Positions 19,819 to 28,825 of a DNA stretch of 64,000 nucleotides are shown here, one piece after another; the stretch's first letter is position 1, and every line of letters starts with the position of its first letter. The position numbers were made by a program, and so were the translations under genes. Source of the DNA: Thalassotalea profundi (GTDB lineage: Bacteria; Pseudomonadota; Gammaproteobacteria; Enterobacterales; Alteromonadaceae); NCBI RefSeq assembly GCF_014653195.1, contig NZ_BNAH01000009.1:124001-188000 (forward strand). Reading direction: 5' to 3'. The notes beneath the pieces were generated by a model, which saw only the letters and a program-made list of their open reading frames with translations, was not told the DNA's origin and did no database searches.

Positions 19819-22179
19819 ATGATAAAACTAATTAAATCAGCATTGTTTTGCTTATGCGTTGTTAGCATCAATAGTGTATTTGCAAAAAGTAGCATTAGCG
19901 ACGATAAATTTCGTCAGCTTGAAGAAAATCTACCAACACCTAATGCTTATCGAACGGCATCAGGTGCTCCTGGGCATCAATATTGGCAACAAAAAGTTAA
20001 CTACAAAATTAACATTGAGATAGATGATAAAACTCAGCGTTTAACAGGCTCTGAGAATATTGAATATATTAATAACTCACCGGATACACTTCGCTATATT
20101 TGGTTACAGTTAGATCAAAATCGATTAAAAAGACAATCAAACACTAATAAAACTAGCACAGCCCCAAATAAAAAAATAACATTTAGTGGGATGCGTAGCA
20201 TAGTCGAAGGTGATAAGTTTGATGGTGGTTATAATATAACCGCAGTTACTGATAGCCATAGTAATGCCATGAAATATATTATTAATAACACCATGATGCG
20301 TATCGATTTAGCTAAGCCATTAAAGTCTGGTGACAAAGTTAGTTTTAATGTTAAATGGAATTATCAATTACACGAACAAAAAGTGTTAGGCGGACGCTCT
20401 GGTTACGAGTATTTTGAAGAAGATGATAACTATTTATATGAAGTAGCGCAGTGGTTTCCTCGTGCAGCTTCATATTACGACGCTATGGGTTGGCAAAATA
20501 AGCAATTCTTAGGTAATGGGGAATTTGCTTTAGAATTTGGCGATTATGATGTGAAAATTACGGTACCTGCCGACCATATAGTAGCCTCTACAGGCGTTTT
20601 GCAAAATGCCAATAAAGTATTAACCAAAACACAACGGGATCGTTTAGCTAAAGCTAAAACCGCTAAAAAACCAGTGCTTATCGTGACTCCAGACGAAGCC
20701 TTAAAAAATGAAAAATCTCGTTCAAATAAAACTAAAACATGGCACTTTACTGCTAAAAATGTTCGTGACTTCGCTTTCGCTTCAAGTCGCAAGTTTATTT
20801 GGGATGCTCAAGGTTACAAAAAAGGCGGAACGGATACTATGGCAATGTCTTTCTATCCGAACGAGGGAAATCCTTTATGGGAGAAGTATTCAACAGAAGC
20901 TATCATTCATACCATGGAGCAGTACAACAAGTATACTTTCGACTACCCCTATCCGGTTTCTATTTCTGTTAATGGACCTGTAGGCGGCATGGAATACCCA
21001 ATGATTACCTTTAATGGTCCACGCCCCACATTAGACAAAAAAACAGGTGAAAAAACATATTCTCGTCGTACCAAATACGGCTTAATAGGTGTAATCATTC
21101 ATGAAGTAGGTCACAATTATTTTCCTATGATTGTAAATTCTGATGAGCGTCAATGGACATGGATGGATGAAGGTTTAAACACATTTTTACAGTTTTTAGC
21201 AGAACAAGCATGGGAAGAAAACTACCCTTCGCGTCGTGGCCATGCTAATGGCATGACCACATACATGAAAAGTAGTAATCAAGTGCCTATTATGACGAAC
21301 TCAGAGTCTATTCTACAATTTGGAAACAATGCCTATGGTAAACCTGCTACAGCATTAAATATTTTACGTGAAACAGTAATGGGCCGTGAATTATTTGATT
21401 TTGCATTTAAAGAGTATGCTCAACGCTGGAAGTTTAAACGCCCTACCCCAGCTGATTTTTTCCGTACAATGGAAGATGCATCTGCAATAGATCTTGATTG
21501 GTTTTGGCGAGGTTGGTTTTACACAACAGATCATGTAGACATTGCTCTTGGTGACATTCACTTATATCGCCCTAACAGTCAAAACCCTGACGTTGAAGAA
21601 GCTTGGGAGCGAGCCTTAGATAATGAAAATCCAACTTTTATAAGCGACTTACGCAATAAAGGTGCTTGGGTACGTACTGCTGAAAAGCCTGAACTGCTTG
21701 ATTTTTATAACGAACATGATGAATTTACAGCAACGAATGCTGACCGTAACAGTTATAACAGTAAACATAAAAAGCTTAAACAATGGGAAAAAGATCTTTT
21801 AGTTGATAAGCGTAATTTTTACATTATTGATTTTAATAACCTTGGCGGTTTAGTTATGCCAATAATATTAGATCTTACTTATGCTGATGGTGAAGTTGAA
21901 CATGTGCGTATTCCTGCTGAAATTTGGCGAAAAAACTCTAAGTCAGTTTCTAAGTTATTTATTCGTGAGAAAGAAATAACCGCCATTACCTTAGATCCGC
22001 ATTGGGAAACAGCAGACGTAAATGTAAATAATAATTACTGGCCTGCTCGTCCAATTAAGTCAAGATTTGAACTTTATAAACGCAAAAAAGCCGATATGAT
22101 GCGTGATTATAATGTAGAACTAAAATCTGCAGACGACAATAAAGAAGATGACACTAATAAAAAGGAAAAAAGTAACTAG
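19819..22179 (+). CDS. M1-family zinc metallopeptidase, secreted
   Basis: Aminopeptidase-N-like M1 peptidase, 786 aa. Signal peptide at residues 1-22 (LIKSALFCLCVVSINSVFA). The zinc site is HEVGH (H428, E429, H432) plus E451 in DEGLN, the exact HExxH-x18-E pattern; GGMEYPMITFNGP is the substrate-binding GxMEN-like motif. Start is ATG 19819: the longer frame from TTG 19783 adds non-signal residues. The C-terminus is lysine- and acid-rich. The next gene overlaps its stop by 1 nt. The -10-like TATAAA (19776-19781) followed by TTGCGCTCCC lies upstream. Confidence 0.9.
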   Translation: MIKLIKSALFCLCVVSINSVFAKSSISDDKFRQLEENLPTPNAYRTASGAPGHQYWQQKVNYKINIEIDDKTQRLTGSENIEYINNSPDTLRYIWLQLDQNRLKRQSNTNKTSTAPNKKITFSGMRSIVEGDKFDGGYNITAVTDSHSNAMKYIINNTMMRIDLAKPLKSGDKVSFNVKWNYQLHEQKVLGGRSGYEYFEEDDNYLYEVAQWFPRAASYYDAMGWQNKQFLGNGEFALEFGDYDVKITVPADHIVASTGVLQNANKVLTKTQRDRLAKAKTAKKPVLIVTPDEALKNEKSRSNKTKTWHFTAKNVRDFAFASSRKFIWDAQGYKKGGTDTMAMSFYPNEGNPLWEKYSTEAIIHTMEQYNKYTFDYPYPVSISVNGPVGGMEYPMITFNGPRPTLDKKTGEKTYSRRTKYGLIGVIIHEVGHNYFPMIVNSDERQWTWMDEGLNTFLQFLAEQAWEENYPSRRGHANGMTTYMKSSNQVPIMTNSESILQFGNNAYGKPATALNILRETVMGRELFDFAFKEYAQRWKFKRPTPADFFRTMEDASAIDLDWFWRGWFYTTDHVDIALGDIHLYRPNSQNPDVEEAWERALDNENPTFISDLRNKGAWVRTAEKPELLDFYNEHDEFTATNADRNSYNSKHKKLKQWEKDLLVDKRNFYIIDFNNLGGLVMPIILDLTYADGEVEHVRIPAEIWRKNSKSVSKLFIREKEITAITLDPHWETADVNVNNNYWPARPIKSRFELYKRKKADMMRDYNVELKSADDNKEDDTNKKEKSN

Positions 22180-22679
22180 TGGCTAATAAATTTTTCTTTA
22201 AATTATTTTTATTTATTGCCATGGGCTGGAGTATACAATGCTTCGCCCACAAATATTTTTTTGGGTTGACTGAGCTTTCAGTCAACCCAAGAACCCATAC
22301 CCTTGAAGTTATTCATCAATTTACCGCTCATGATATTGAGAATTCAATTGCAGAATTAACGCAAGAACGTTTCTCTCCTGAGCATGAAAAGTATGAAGAA
22401 TACATACAGCAATATTTCAATAAACGTTTTACTATTAGTAAGTTAGGTGATGAAATCAAGTTGAATTGGATAGGTTTAGAAATCGTGAATGGTAATATGT
22501 ATATTTATCAAGAAGCGCCTTTCAAAAACTTTTTATCAGGAATAGTGGTAAAAAATGAATTACTCGTCGATACTTATACCAAACAAGTAAATACTGTGAA
22601 TTATCAAGATAATAAAGTCCAAGGTAGTTTAACTTTTACCAATTCACAGAAAATTGCTAATATTGATAACACTAATTAG
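22179..22679 (+). CDS. Small secreted protein, DUF6702-like, coupled to the M1 peptidase
   Basis: 166 aa starting at a GTG that shares its first G with the upstream TAG stop, so translation is coupled. Signal peptide about 1-23 (ending IQCFA), then HKYFFGLTELSVNPRTHTLE and HQFTAHDIENSIAE, which resemble DUF6702 proteins often found beside M1 peptidases. No catalytic motif seen. A partner or chaperone-like role for the peptidase is only an inference from coupling. Confidence 0.75.
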   Translation: MANKFFFKLFLFIAMGWSIQCFAHKYFFGLTELSVNPRTHTLEVIHQFTAHDIENSIAELTQERFSPEHEKYEEYIQQYFNKRFTISKLGDEIKLNWIGLEIVNGNMYIYQEAPFKNFLSGIVVKNELLVDTYTKQVNTVNYQDNKVQGSLTFTNSQKIANIDNTN

Positions 22680-22755
22680 TGAACAATGATTTACATTTGC
22701 TAAATAAGTATGCAAAATCAGTTCACTAGTATTAACTAAGGTTTTGGAAAACTTC

Positions 22756-23220
22756 ATGAATGTAGAGTTTATTAACCCGTTTTTATCTTCGATGCTTAAC
22801 GTAATGTCAACCATGGCACAAATGGAACTGACACCTGAAAAACCTAGATTAAAGAAAAATGAAGTAGCAGCGGGCGATGTATCAGGGCTTATAGGTATGG
22901 TAAGTGAGCAAACAAAAGGCTCTCTTTCTATCACTTTTGATGGTCCACTAGCTTTAGCCACAATGAAAGGCATGGTTGGGGAAGCTCCTGATGAAGTTAA
23001 TGATGAGATAACAGATCTAGTCGGCGAAATAACGAATATGGTTACAGGTGGTGCTAAGCGCATGCTAAGTGAAAAAGGGTTCGAATTTGATATGGCAACG
23101 CCTATGGTTGTATCAGGTAAAGATCACACCATCAAACACAAAGCCGATGGACCGATTGTAATCATCCCACTCAGCTCGCCTCATGGAAAAGCTTATATTG
23201 AATTTAGTTTCGATAAGTAA
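22756..23220 (+). CDS. cheX: Chemotaxis phosphatase CheX family
   Basis: CheX-type CheY-P phosphatase domain, 154 aa from ATG 22756 (MNVEFINPFLSS). The E-xx-N catalytic motif is visible as GEITNMVTGGAKRML. No chemotaxis operon surrounds it; the only other chemotaxis gene in the window is the receptor at 34900-36759. Stand-alone CheX proteins are common in Alteromonadales. Confidence 0.87.
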   Translation: MNVEFINPFLSSMLNVMSTMAQMELTPEKPRLKKNEVAAGDVSGLIGMVSEQTKGSLSITFDGPLALATMKGMVGEAPDEVNDEITDLVGEITNMVTGGAKRMLSEKGFEFDMATPMVVSGKDHTIKHKADGPIVIIPLSSPHGKAYIEFSFDK

Positions 23221-23252
23221 ATAATGCTGAGCATGGCCAGGCATAGGTTCTG

Positions 23253-23280
23253 GCTATAATTAACTTTCTCACCGACAACT
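23253..23280 (+). promoter_or_regulatory. Promoter just upstream of yjbQ, very short leader
   Basis: TATAAT at 23255-23260, preceded by an inverted repeat GCCAG/CTGGC (23236-23254). The predicted start is about 14 nt before the yjbQ ATG and no Shine-Dalgarno sequence is seen in that leader. Confidence 0.45.
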
Positions 23281-23697
23281 ATGTGGTTACAACACGAAAT
23301 TCAACTCAGCCCAAAATCAAGAGGCTTTCACCTGATAACTGCAGATGTTATTGATGCTTTACCAGTGATTAAGTCAATTAAGATCGGTATTGTTCATATA
23401 TTTATTAAACATTCTTCAGCATCTTTAACTATCAATGAAAATGCTGATCCCACCGTTCGTTCAGATCTAGAAGCACACTTTAATCATTTTGTACCAGAAC
23501 GCGCCGCTTATTATCAGCATACTTATGAAGGTGATGATGATATGCCTGCACATATAAAAGCAAGTATATTAGGCAGTAGTCTCACAATCCCAATTAGTAA
23601 TGGTCGTTTAAATCTAGGTATTTGGCAAGGGATTTACTTGGGCGAGCATAGAGACCATGCTGGTAGTCGCACGATAATTGCAACAATTCAGGGCTAA
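23281..23697 (+). CDS. yjbQ: YjbQ / UPF0047 family protein
   Basis: 138 aa, YjbQ family (E. coli YjbQ has weak thiamine phosphate synthase activity). Motifs: IFIKHSSASLTINENADPTVRSD (His/Glu/Asp cluster) and LNLGIWQGIYLGEHRDH near the C-terminus. The start codon lacks a visible ribosome-binding site. Stand-alone gene; physiological role unclear. Confidence 0.92.
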   Translation: MWLQHEIQLSPKSRGFHLITADVIDALPVIKSIKIGIVHIFIKHSSASLTINENADPTVRSDLEAHFNHFVPERAAYYQHTYEGDDDMPAHIKASILGSSLTIPISNGRLNLGIWQGIYLGEHRDHAGSRTIIATIQG

Positions 23698-23792
23698 TTT
23701 ACTCTATACAAGTGTCACCTTTTTTTACAATAGCTAAAAAAAAATTCTCAATAATAAATTAACCGACTGTAATGTATATATTTTCTTATATC

Positions 23793-23806
23793 GGCTTAGT
23801 TATTGC
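23793..23806 (+). promoter_or_regulatory. Candidate sigma-54 promoter for the PEP-CTERM gene
   Basis: GG (23793-23794), exactly 10 nt, GC (23805-23806), in the context GGC...TTGCA. This fits the -24/-12 pattern at GG, C, TT, GC and A but not at the remaining positions. A hairpin AGTAGCA/TGCTACT (23822-23843) lies in the presumed leader. Sigma-54 control of PEP-CTERM genes is known in other bacteria. Confidence 0.4.
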
Positions 23807-23889
23807 ACTATTTTGTACTGCAGTAGCATATTTATGTGCTACTTTTGCAAAAATAAATGTCGTAGCAGACGTAACAATAAGGTTTACCC

Positions 23890-24663
23890 ATGCATATAAA
23901 AAATTTTATTAAGTCAGCAATTATCATTTCAACGATGATTACTATACCGCAAGCAAGCGCCAGTTTGTTATATGATCAAAACATTTCACCTGATGTAATT
24001 ATGGGCAGTGGTGTTACCAATGGTGGATTCACCACTGATCAATATACTTTGATAGACACGCAAGGGATTCTTGAAAATATTGAATTAGGGCTACGCGCTA
24101 AATTACGTCACGATCCTGCTAATGGTTTTGCACCACAAAACACTTATAATAGTAACGGCGATGGCACGTATAGCTTCAATTCCGGTCAAACAATTAATGC
24201 AAGTACTGGTGAATGGAGCTTTGAATGGTCTATAAATACCGGCCCCTTAATGTTAGCTGACTATACTTTTTTTCTGAGTATGGTTGGACCTAATGATAAT
24301 GAAGGATTTGACGTTATAAATGTACCTTGTGCAGATCACTCCTTAGGTAATATGTTTACTGGAAATGGGGCTGGCTCAGAAGTTGATTGTACTAGTGCTA
24401 CCGCAAACATAGATTATACTGCTGCTATATTAAGCAATAGTGTGGCGCAAAACTCATGGAAGCCCAACTGGTTTTTACCCAACTTCGATCCAAATATGGA
24501 CGGTACATATACTTTCGCACTATCAGCGTTTGATTTTTCTGGTCGAGAAGTAGCTAAAACAGAAATCAGTGTCTTAGTTGGAGACACAACGCAGGTCCCA
24601 GAACCCGCGAGCCTTATTCTTTTAGCTTTAGGCTTATTTGGCCTAAGAACAAAAAAAGCATAA
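23890..24663 (+). CDS. PEP-CTERM sorting-domain exported protein
   Basis: 257 aa. N-terminal signal peptide (about 1-25). C-terminal residues 236-257 form a PEP-CTERM tail: VPEPAS, a hydrophobic stretch, then the basic RTKKA. The tail is recognised by exosortase, which releases the protein to the surface. The body is rich in N, G, D and T, with three Cys and no recognised enzyme fold. No exosortase is in the window. Convergent with alr and sharing a terminator. Confidence 0.9.
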   Translation: MHIKNFIKSAIIISTMITIPQASASLLYDQNISPDVIMGSGVTNGGFTTDQYTLIDTQGILENIELGLRAKLRHDPANGFAPQNTYNSNGDGTYSFNSGQTINASTGEWSFEWSINTGPLMLADYTFFLSMVGPNDNEGFDVINVPCADHSLGNMFTGNGAGSEVDCTSATANIDYTAAILSNSVAQNSWKPNWFLPNFDPNMDGTYTFALSAFDFSGREVAKTEISVLVGDTTQVPEPASLILLALGLFGLRTKKA

Positions 24664-24670
24664 TAAATAA

Positions 24671-24690
24671 AGGGCATCGAAAGATGCCCT
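24671..24690. terminator. Shared bidirectional terminator between the PEP-CTERM gene and alr
   Basis: Perfect stem AGGGCATC/GATGCCCT with a GAAA loop. A/T-rich tracts lie on both sides. It separates convergent genes. Confidence 0.75.
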
Positions 24691-24696
24691 AATAAA

Positions 24697-25773
24697 TTAT
24701 TTTAATGTCATTTGTACACGCCGGGTAATATTGCATAATAATTCATAAGGAATAGTTGTCGAATAACGCGCTATTTCTTCAACAGCCAATCCATTACCCC
24801 ACAAAGTAGCAACATCTCCAACTTTGTCCATTGAATTAATACCTAATTCGACCGTAATCATATCCATCGATACACGACCGACTAAGGGTACTCTTCTACC
24901 ATTTAACAATATAGGGGTGCCATTTTCAGCATGTCTTGGATACCCATCACCATAGCCTATCGCAATAACACCAATTTTAGTGGCTTTATCACTTTTCCAC
25001 GTTGCACCATATCCAACAGTTTCACCAGCCGAAATATGGCGGATGGCAATGACACTAGATTGCAAAGTCATTACTGGGTTAACCGTGATTGTTTCATTCT
25101 CTTCAGGTAATGGCGACACACCATATAATAAAAGTCCAGGGCGAATCCATTGGTAATGGGATTCAGGGTAATTAATAATTGCGGCTGAGTTTGCCAAAGA
25201 ACATTCGTTATTGGTACCGGCAATAGTTTGCTCAAATAATCTAACTTGGTTATCAGTGTCAGCGTTATTATTATCATCCGCACAACCTAAATGGCTCATT
25301 AAAATAATCGGTTGTTGAATATTTTTACTTTGTGAAAGCTGTTGATAATATCGAGGAAAATCTCTTGCATCGATACCGAGTCGATGCATTCCAGTATCTA
25401 TTTTTAACCATACTTTTAAAGGACGATCTAATTGAGCGTTACAGATAGCATTTAATTGCTGTTCATTATGAACGATTGTTTGTAAGTTATTTACCGCTAA
25501 TACAGGCAAATTTTGTGGTTCAAAAAAACCTTCTAATAAAACGATGGGTTTAACAATACCATCAGCTCTTAATGCTAATGCTTCGTCGATGCGAGCGACC
25601 CCAAAAGCATCTGCTTGAGGGAGAGATCTAGCAATTCGTTCTAAACCATGTCCATACGCATTAGCTTTCAATACGGCTAAAACCTTAGATTCTGGTGCAA
25701 GAGATTTTATCTTGGTGAAGTTATCAACTAGTGCTGATAAATCAATAGTCGCTGTTGCTGTTGTAATAACCAT
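24697..25773 (-). CDS. alr: Alanine racemase
   Basis: PLP-dependent racemase, 358 aa, makes D-alanine for peptidoglycan. PLP lysine K36 in the motif KANAYGHG; the second base Tyr is in the AGETVGYGATW region; IRPGLLLYGVSP and GRVSMDMI are typical. It follows dnaB by 8 bp on the same strand, an arrangement common in Gammaproteobacteria, so it is probably cotranscribed. Confidence 0.95.
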   Translation of the reverse strand: MVITTATATIDLSALVDNFTKIKSLAPESKVLAVLKANAYGHGLERIARSLPQADAFGVARIDEALALRADGIVKPIVLLEGFFEPQNLPVLAVNNLQTIVHNEQQLNAICNAQLDRPLKVWLKIDTGMHRLGIDARDFPRYYQQLSQSKNIQQPIILMSHLGCADDNNNADTDNQVRLFEQTIAGTNNECSLANSAAIINYPESHYQWIRPGLLLYGVSPLPEENETITVNPVMTLQSSVIAIRHISAGETVGYGATWKSDKATKIGVIAIGYGDGYPRHAENGTPILLNGRRVPLVGRVSMDMITVELGINSMDKVGDVATLWGNGLAVEEIARYSTTIPYELLCNITRRVQMTLK

Positions 25774-25781
25774 TTAAGTCA

Positions 25782-27200
25782 CTAGTCTTCATCTAAAACA
25801 TGAGAACCGGCATAATTGTCAAATCGTGAATATTGGCCTTGGAATGTTAATGCCACACGCCCAATTGGACCATTACGTTGTTTTCCTATTATTATCTCTG
25901 CCATACCTTTGTATTCTGAATCATCGTGATAAACTTCATCTCTATAGATAAACATAATTAAATCAGCATCTTGCTCAATAGACCCCGATTCACGTAAATC
26001 CGAGTTTATTGGACGCTTATCGGAACGCTGCTCCAAACCACGGTTAAGTTGAGACAGAGCAACAACAGGTACTTCTAGCTCTTTCGCTAAGGCTTTAAGC
26101 GAGCGTGATATTTCAGCAATTTCTAAAGTACGATTATCTGAAAACTGTGGGGCACGCATTAATTGCAAATAATCGATCATAATTAAACTAATGCCGCCGT
26201 GATCACGAGCAATTCTTCTAGCGCGTGAGCGAACTTCAGTAGGCGTTAAACCCGCAGCATCATCAATGTACATTTTGCCTTTTTCGATCAATAATCCCAT
26301 GGTTGACGATAATCGAGCCCAGTCTTCATCTCCCAACTGCCCGGTTCTAATTTTAGTTTGATCAATACGGCCAAGTGATGCCAGCATCCGCATCATAATT
26401 TGTTCAGAAGGCATTTCTAAACTAAAAATAAGAGCAGGTTTATCTTCTGTCATCGCTGCATTTTCAGCTAAGTTCATTGCGAATGTTGTTTTACCCATAG
26501 ATGGGCGAGCTGCTACAATAATTAAATCTGATGGTTGTAAACCAGCGGTCATTTTGTCAAGGTCGGTAAACCCCGTAGATACACCGGTTACCCCATCATG
26601 CGGCTGTTGATAAAGCTTTTCAATGCGATCGACTGTTTTCTCTAAAACCGAATGAATATTTTCGGGCCCTTCTGACTTATTTGCTCTTTGCTCTGCTATT
26701 TGAAAAACTTTCGTTTCAGCAAAGTCGAGTAAATCTGCACTAGTTCGCCCTTGTGTATCATAACCAGCTTCAGCTATTTCATTAGCGACACTTATCATTT
26801 CACGTGTCACAGCTCGTTCACGAACAATTTCAGCATACGCAGTAATATTGGCTGCACTCGGAGTGTTTTTCATCATCTCCGCGAGATAGACAAAACCACC
26901 AGCATCATCAAGCTTTTGGTCATTCTCCAAGGCTTCGGAAAGCGTAATTAAATCAACTGGTTCACCTAGCTCAATTAAAGCGCCTATGGTTTCATAGACA
27001 ATGCGATGTGAACGTGAATAAAAGTCTTGTGCTACGACTTTTTCACTCACACGATCCCACGTTTCATTATCAAGTAATAATCCACCCAATACCGACTGCT
27101 CTGCTTCTAGAGAATGCGGAGGGACTTTTAAATCATCTACTTGCTGATCTCGTGAGAACTTTTTATCTTTTGAGAAATTTGTTGGCTTACGATCCGCCAT
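25782..27200 (-). CDS. dnaB: Replicative DNA helicase DnaB
   Basis: 472 aa. N-terminal DnaB domain (PPHSLEAEQSVLGGLLLD), linker, then the RecA-like C-terminal domain with Walker A ARPSMGKTTFAMN, Walker B LIMIDYLQLM, and SQLNRGLEQRSDKRP. No intein or insertion. In many relatives rplI precedes dnaB; here the upstream neighbour is the DUF4097 gene, so the usual rpsF-rpsR-rplI cluster lies elsewhere. Confidence 0.97.
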   Translation of the reverse strand: MADRKPTNFSKDKKFSRDQQVDDLKVPPHSLEAEQSVLGGLLLDNETWDRVSEKVVAQDFYSRSHRIVYETIGALIELGEPVDLITLSEALENDQKLDDAGGFVYLAEMMKNTPSAANITAYAEIVRERAVTREMISVANEIAEAGYDTQGRTSADLLDFAETKVFQIAEQRANKSEGPENIHSVLEKTVDRIEKLYQQPHDGVTGVSTGFTDLDKMTAGLQPSDLIIVAARPSMGKTTFAMNLAENAAMTEDKPALIFSLEMPSEQIMMRMLASLGRIDQTKIRTGQLGDEDWARLSSTMGLLIEKGKMYIDDAAGLTPTEVRSRARRIARDHGGISLIMIDYLQLMRAPQFSDNRTLEIAEISRSLKALAKELEVPVVALSQLNRGLEQRSDKRPINSDLRESGSIEQDADLIMFIYRDEVYHDDSEYKGMAEIIIGKQRNGPIGRVALTFQGQYSRFDNYAGSHVLDED

Positions 27201-27309
27201 TTATACACCTACATGGGCTAAAAATTAAGCTCAGTTTACACCGAGTTTGAAGAAGACTAATGTAGCAGAAATTTGTTTGTAGGAGAAAGAAATTACGTGA
27301 TATTTACAC

Positions 27310-27350
27310 AATTAGCCAGTAACACATAATTGATGAGTTGCTGGCTAATT
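27310..27350 (-). terminator. Inverted repeat after the DUF4097 gene, possible terminator
   Basis: 10-bp stem AATTAGCCAG/CTGGCTAATT (27310-27319 and 27341-27350) with an additional AAC/GTT inside. There is no T-run on the minus strand, so termination is uncertain. Confidence 0.4.
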
Positions 27351-27355
27351 CATAA

Positions 27356-28303
27356 CTACAATTTACTAAGCTTGATATCACCACTTACTGTAGTTGCTTT
27401 TACTGAACCATTTCCATTACCAGTGGTAAAATTAAGCTTTTCATTTGGTGTATATTTGCCTCGTTCAGCTTTATCGAGGGTCAGCATATTCTCAATTGAG
27501 CCGCCAGCATTAGTTTTTAAACGAAAGTTTGCTTCAATGTTATTAGCAAATTTAATATCAAAGTCACCACTCACACTCGAAAGTTTGACTGATCCGTTTT
27601 CATTAAGAGATAGGTATGTTTGGTTATCACCACTGACCGTACTAATATCTAATTCGTCTACAGCTGCTAGCTTTAAATCAATATCTCCACTAACTGTCTC
27701 AACCAATATTTCGCTTGCATTACTTTTAGATCGAACGCCACCACTGACGGATTTAATAAAAACTCGCCCTGATGAGTTTTTATCTTCGAGATCACCACTC
27801 ACTGTTGAGATTTGAATTTTTCCTGACAAAGCTTTACTTTCGATATCTCCGCTAATACTGTTGATATCAATGATGTTATTTAAATGACTAGCTGTAATTT
27901 CGCCACTGACAGTTTTAATATCAACTCCTTGTTTAAATCCTTCAATATTAACATCAGAAGAAACACCACTAAAACTTACTCTTACATGATTGGGAATTTT
28001 AATTGTTAAATTAGAGCCATTATCATTACGCCAACTACGTTGATTATTTGGCATCTCGACTTTGATGATAATGGTTGCGCCAGAGTGCTCGAAAATAAAG
28101 GCTTGCGCTTTATCGTCAAGTTCCCCCTGAACAGACACATTTTCATCATTACTTTCAATAATATTAACTTTGCCACGTTGATTCTCAATGACAACTTTAC
28201 TGGCGCCATTTAAGGCTAATGTTTTATTTACACTATCACCGGCATAACTTATAGTTGAAACGAGCGCCATTAAAAGCAAAACTAATTTTATTACATTACT
28301 CAT
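27356..28303 (-). CDS. DUF4097-type exported beta-repeat protein
   Basis: 315 aa with a signal peptide (1-21). From residue 131 to 308 it repeats the motif T/S-V-S-G-D/E/G about ten times (TVSGEIT, SISGDIE, TVSGDLE, SVSGGVR, TVSGDID, TVSGDNQ, SVSGDFD, TVSGDIK and others), forming a predicted beta-solenoid typical of DUF4097 adhesin-like proteins. It is the third gene of an ECF sigma / anti-sigma module (gap 15 bp). A role as target or envelope sensor of this module is inferred from context only. Confidence 0.88.
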   Translation of the reverse strand: MSNVIKLVLLLMALVSTISYAGDSVNKTLALNGASKVVIENQRGKVNIIESNDENVSVQGELDDKAQAFIFEHSGATIIIKVEMPNNQRSWRNDNGSNLTIKIPNHVRVSFSGVSSDVNIEGFKQGVDIKTVSGEITASHLNNIIDINSISGDIESKALSGKIQISTVSGDLEDKNSSGRVFIKSVSGGVRSKSNASEILVETVSGDIDLKLAAVDELDISTVSGDNQTYLSLNENGSVKLSSVSGDFDIKFANNIEANFRLKTNAGGSIENMLTLDKAERGKYTPNEKLNFTTGNGNGSVKATTVSGDIKLSKL

Positions 28304-28318
28304 AACTACCTCTTATTG

Positions 28319-28825
28319 TTAAATCGTTTGCCATTGTGGGCTATATATCTGCTGCAAGAAGTCTAATTCTTGTTGCTGGGTCCATCGCAATAAATTAAGT
28401 AAATCACTATTATAAGGATCCGCTTTAAGTGCCTTATTTATAGCCGTTCGTGCTAACGCTAATTCTTTTAATTGCTTTTGCGCCTCTGAAGACAGCCCTT
28501 TGGAGCTACTTTGTCCATAACTTGTTAGTATTAACTGCTTATTTTTTTCAAAATTTTGTTCCATCATTAACGCTAAATTTGAAGGTGCTTGCTTTATCTG
28601 TGTTTGTGGATAAAGTGCTCCCCAAGTTAGTAAGATAGCGGCAATCACAGATGCTGCCCATGCTAAATGTGTTTTTCTTTTAAATATCGAGCTAGATCTT
28701 TCTTGCGCTTGATGTGCAATTGCTCTTTCCACACCAACCCACAGATCTTTGGTTGGGGTTATTTCTGAACTTAACTGAGTAATTTCTACTTCTAACTCTT
28801 GGTCAGTTTTTTTTCTATTGTTCAT
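28319..28825 (-). CDS. Putative membrane anti-sigma factor
   Basis: 168 aa from ATG 28825, whose A is shared with the sigma gene's TGA (TGATG). An upstream in-frame ATG at 28837 would add four residues and is a possible alternative. A cytosolic N-terminal region (DLWVGVERAIAHQAQE), one transmembrane helix (THLAWAASVIAAILLTWGALY) and a helical periplasmic domain. The topology and coupling to an ECF sigma gene suggest an anti-sigma factor. I see no zinc-binding HxxxCxxC motif, so the identification rests on context. Confidence 0.7.
   Translation of the reverse strand: MNNRKKTDQELEVEITQLSSEITPTKDLWVGVERAIAHQAQERSSSIFKRKTHLAWAASVIAAILLTWGALYPQTQIKQAPSNLALMMEQNFEKNKQLILTSYGQSSSKGLSSEAQKQLKELALARTAINKALKADPYNSDLLNLLRWTQQQELDFLQQIYSPQWQTI

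Noticed and set aside
22644-23063. 139-aa open frame on the minus strand over cheX
   Set aside because: It covers the CheX coding region, whose ExxN motif and family match are clear. No family signal on the minus strand.
27330-27815. 161-aa open frame on the plus strand opposite the DUF4097 gene
   Set aside because: It is the mirror of the repetitive TVSGD coding sequence, has no ribosome-binding site, and the minus-strand gene has a signal peptide and operon context.
27680-27920. Repeated short motifs that might suggest a CRISPR or tandem-repeat array
   Set aside because: The repeats encode T/S-V-S-G-D protein turns with synonymous variation and uneven spacing, so they are protein repeats.
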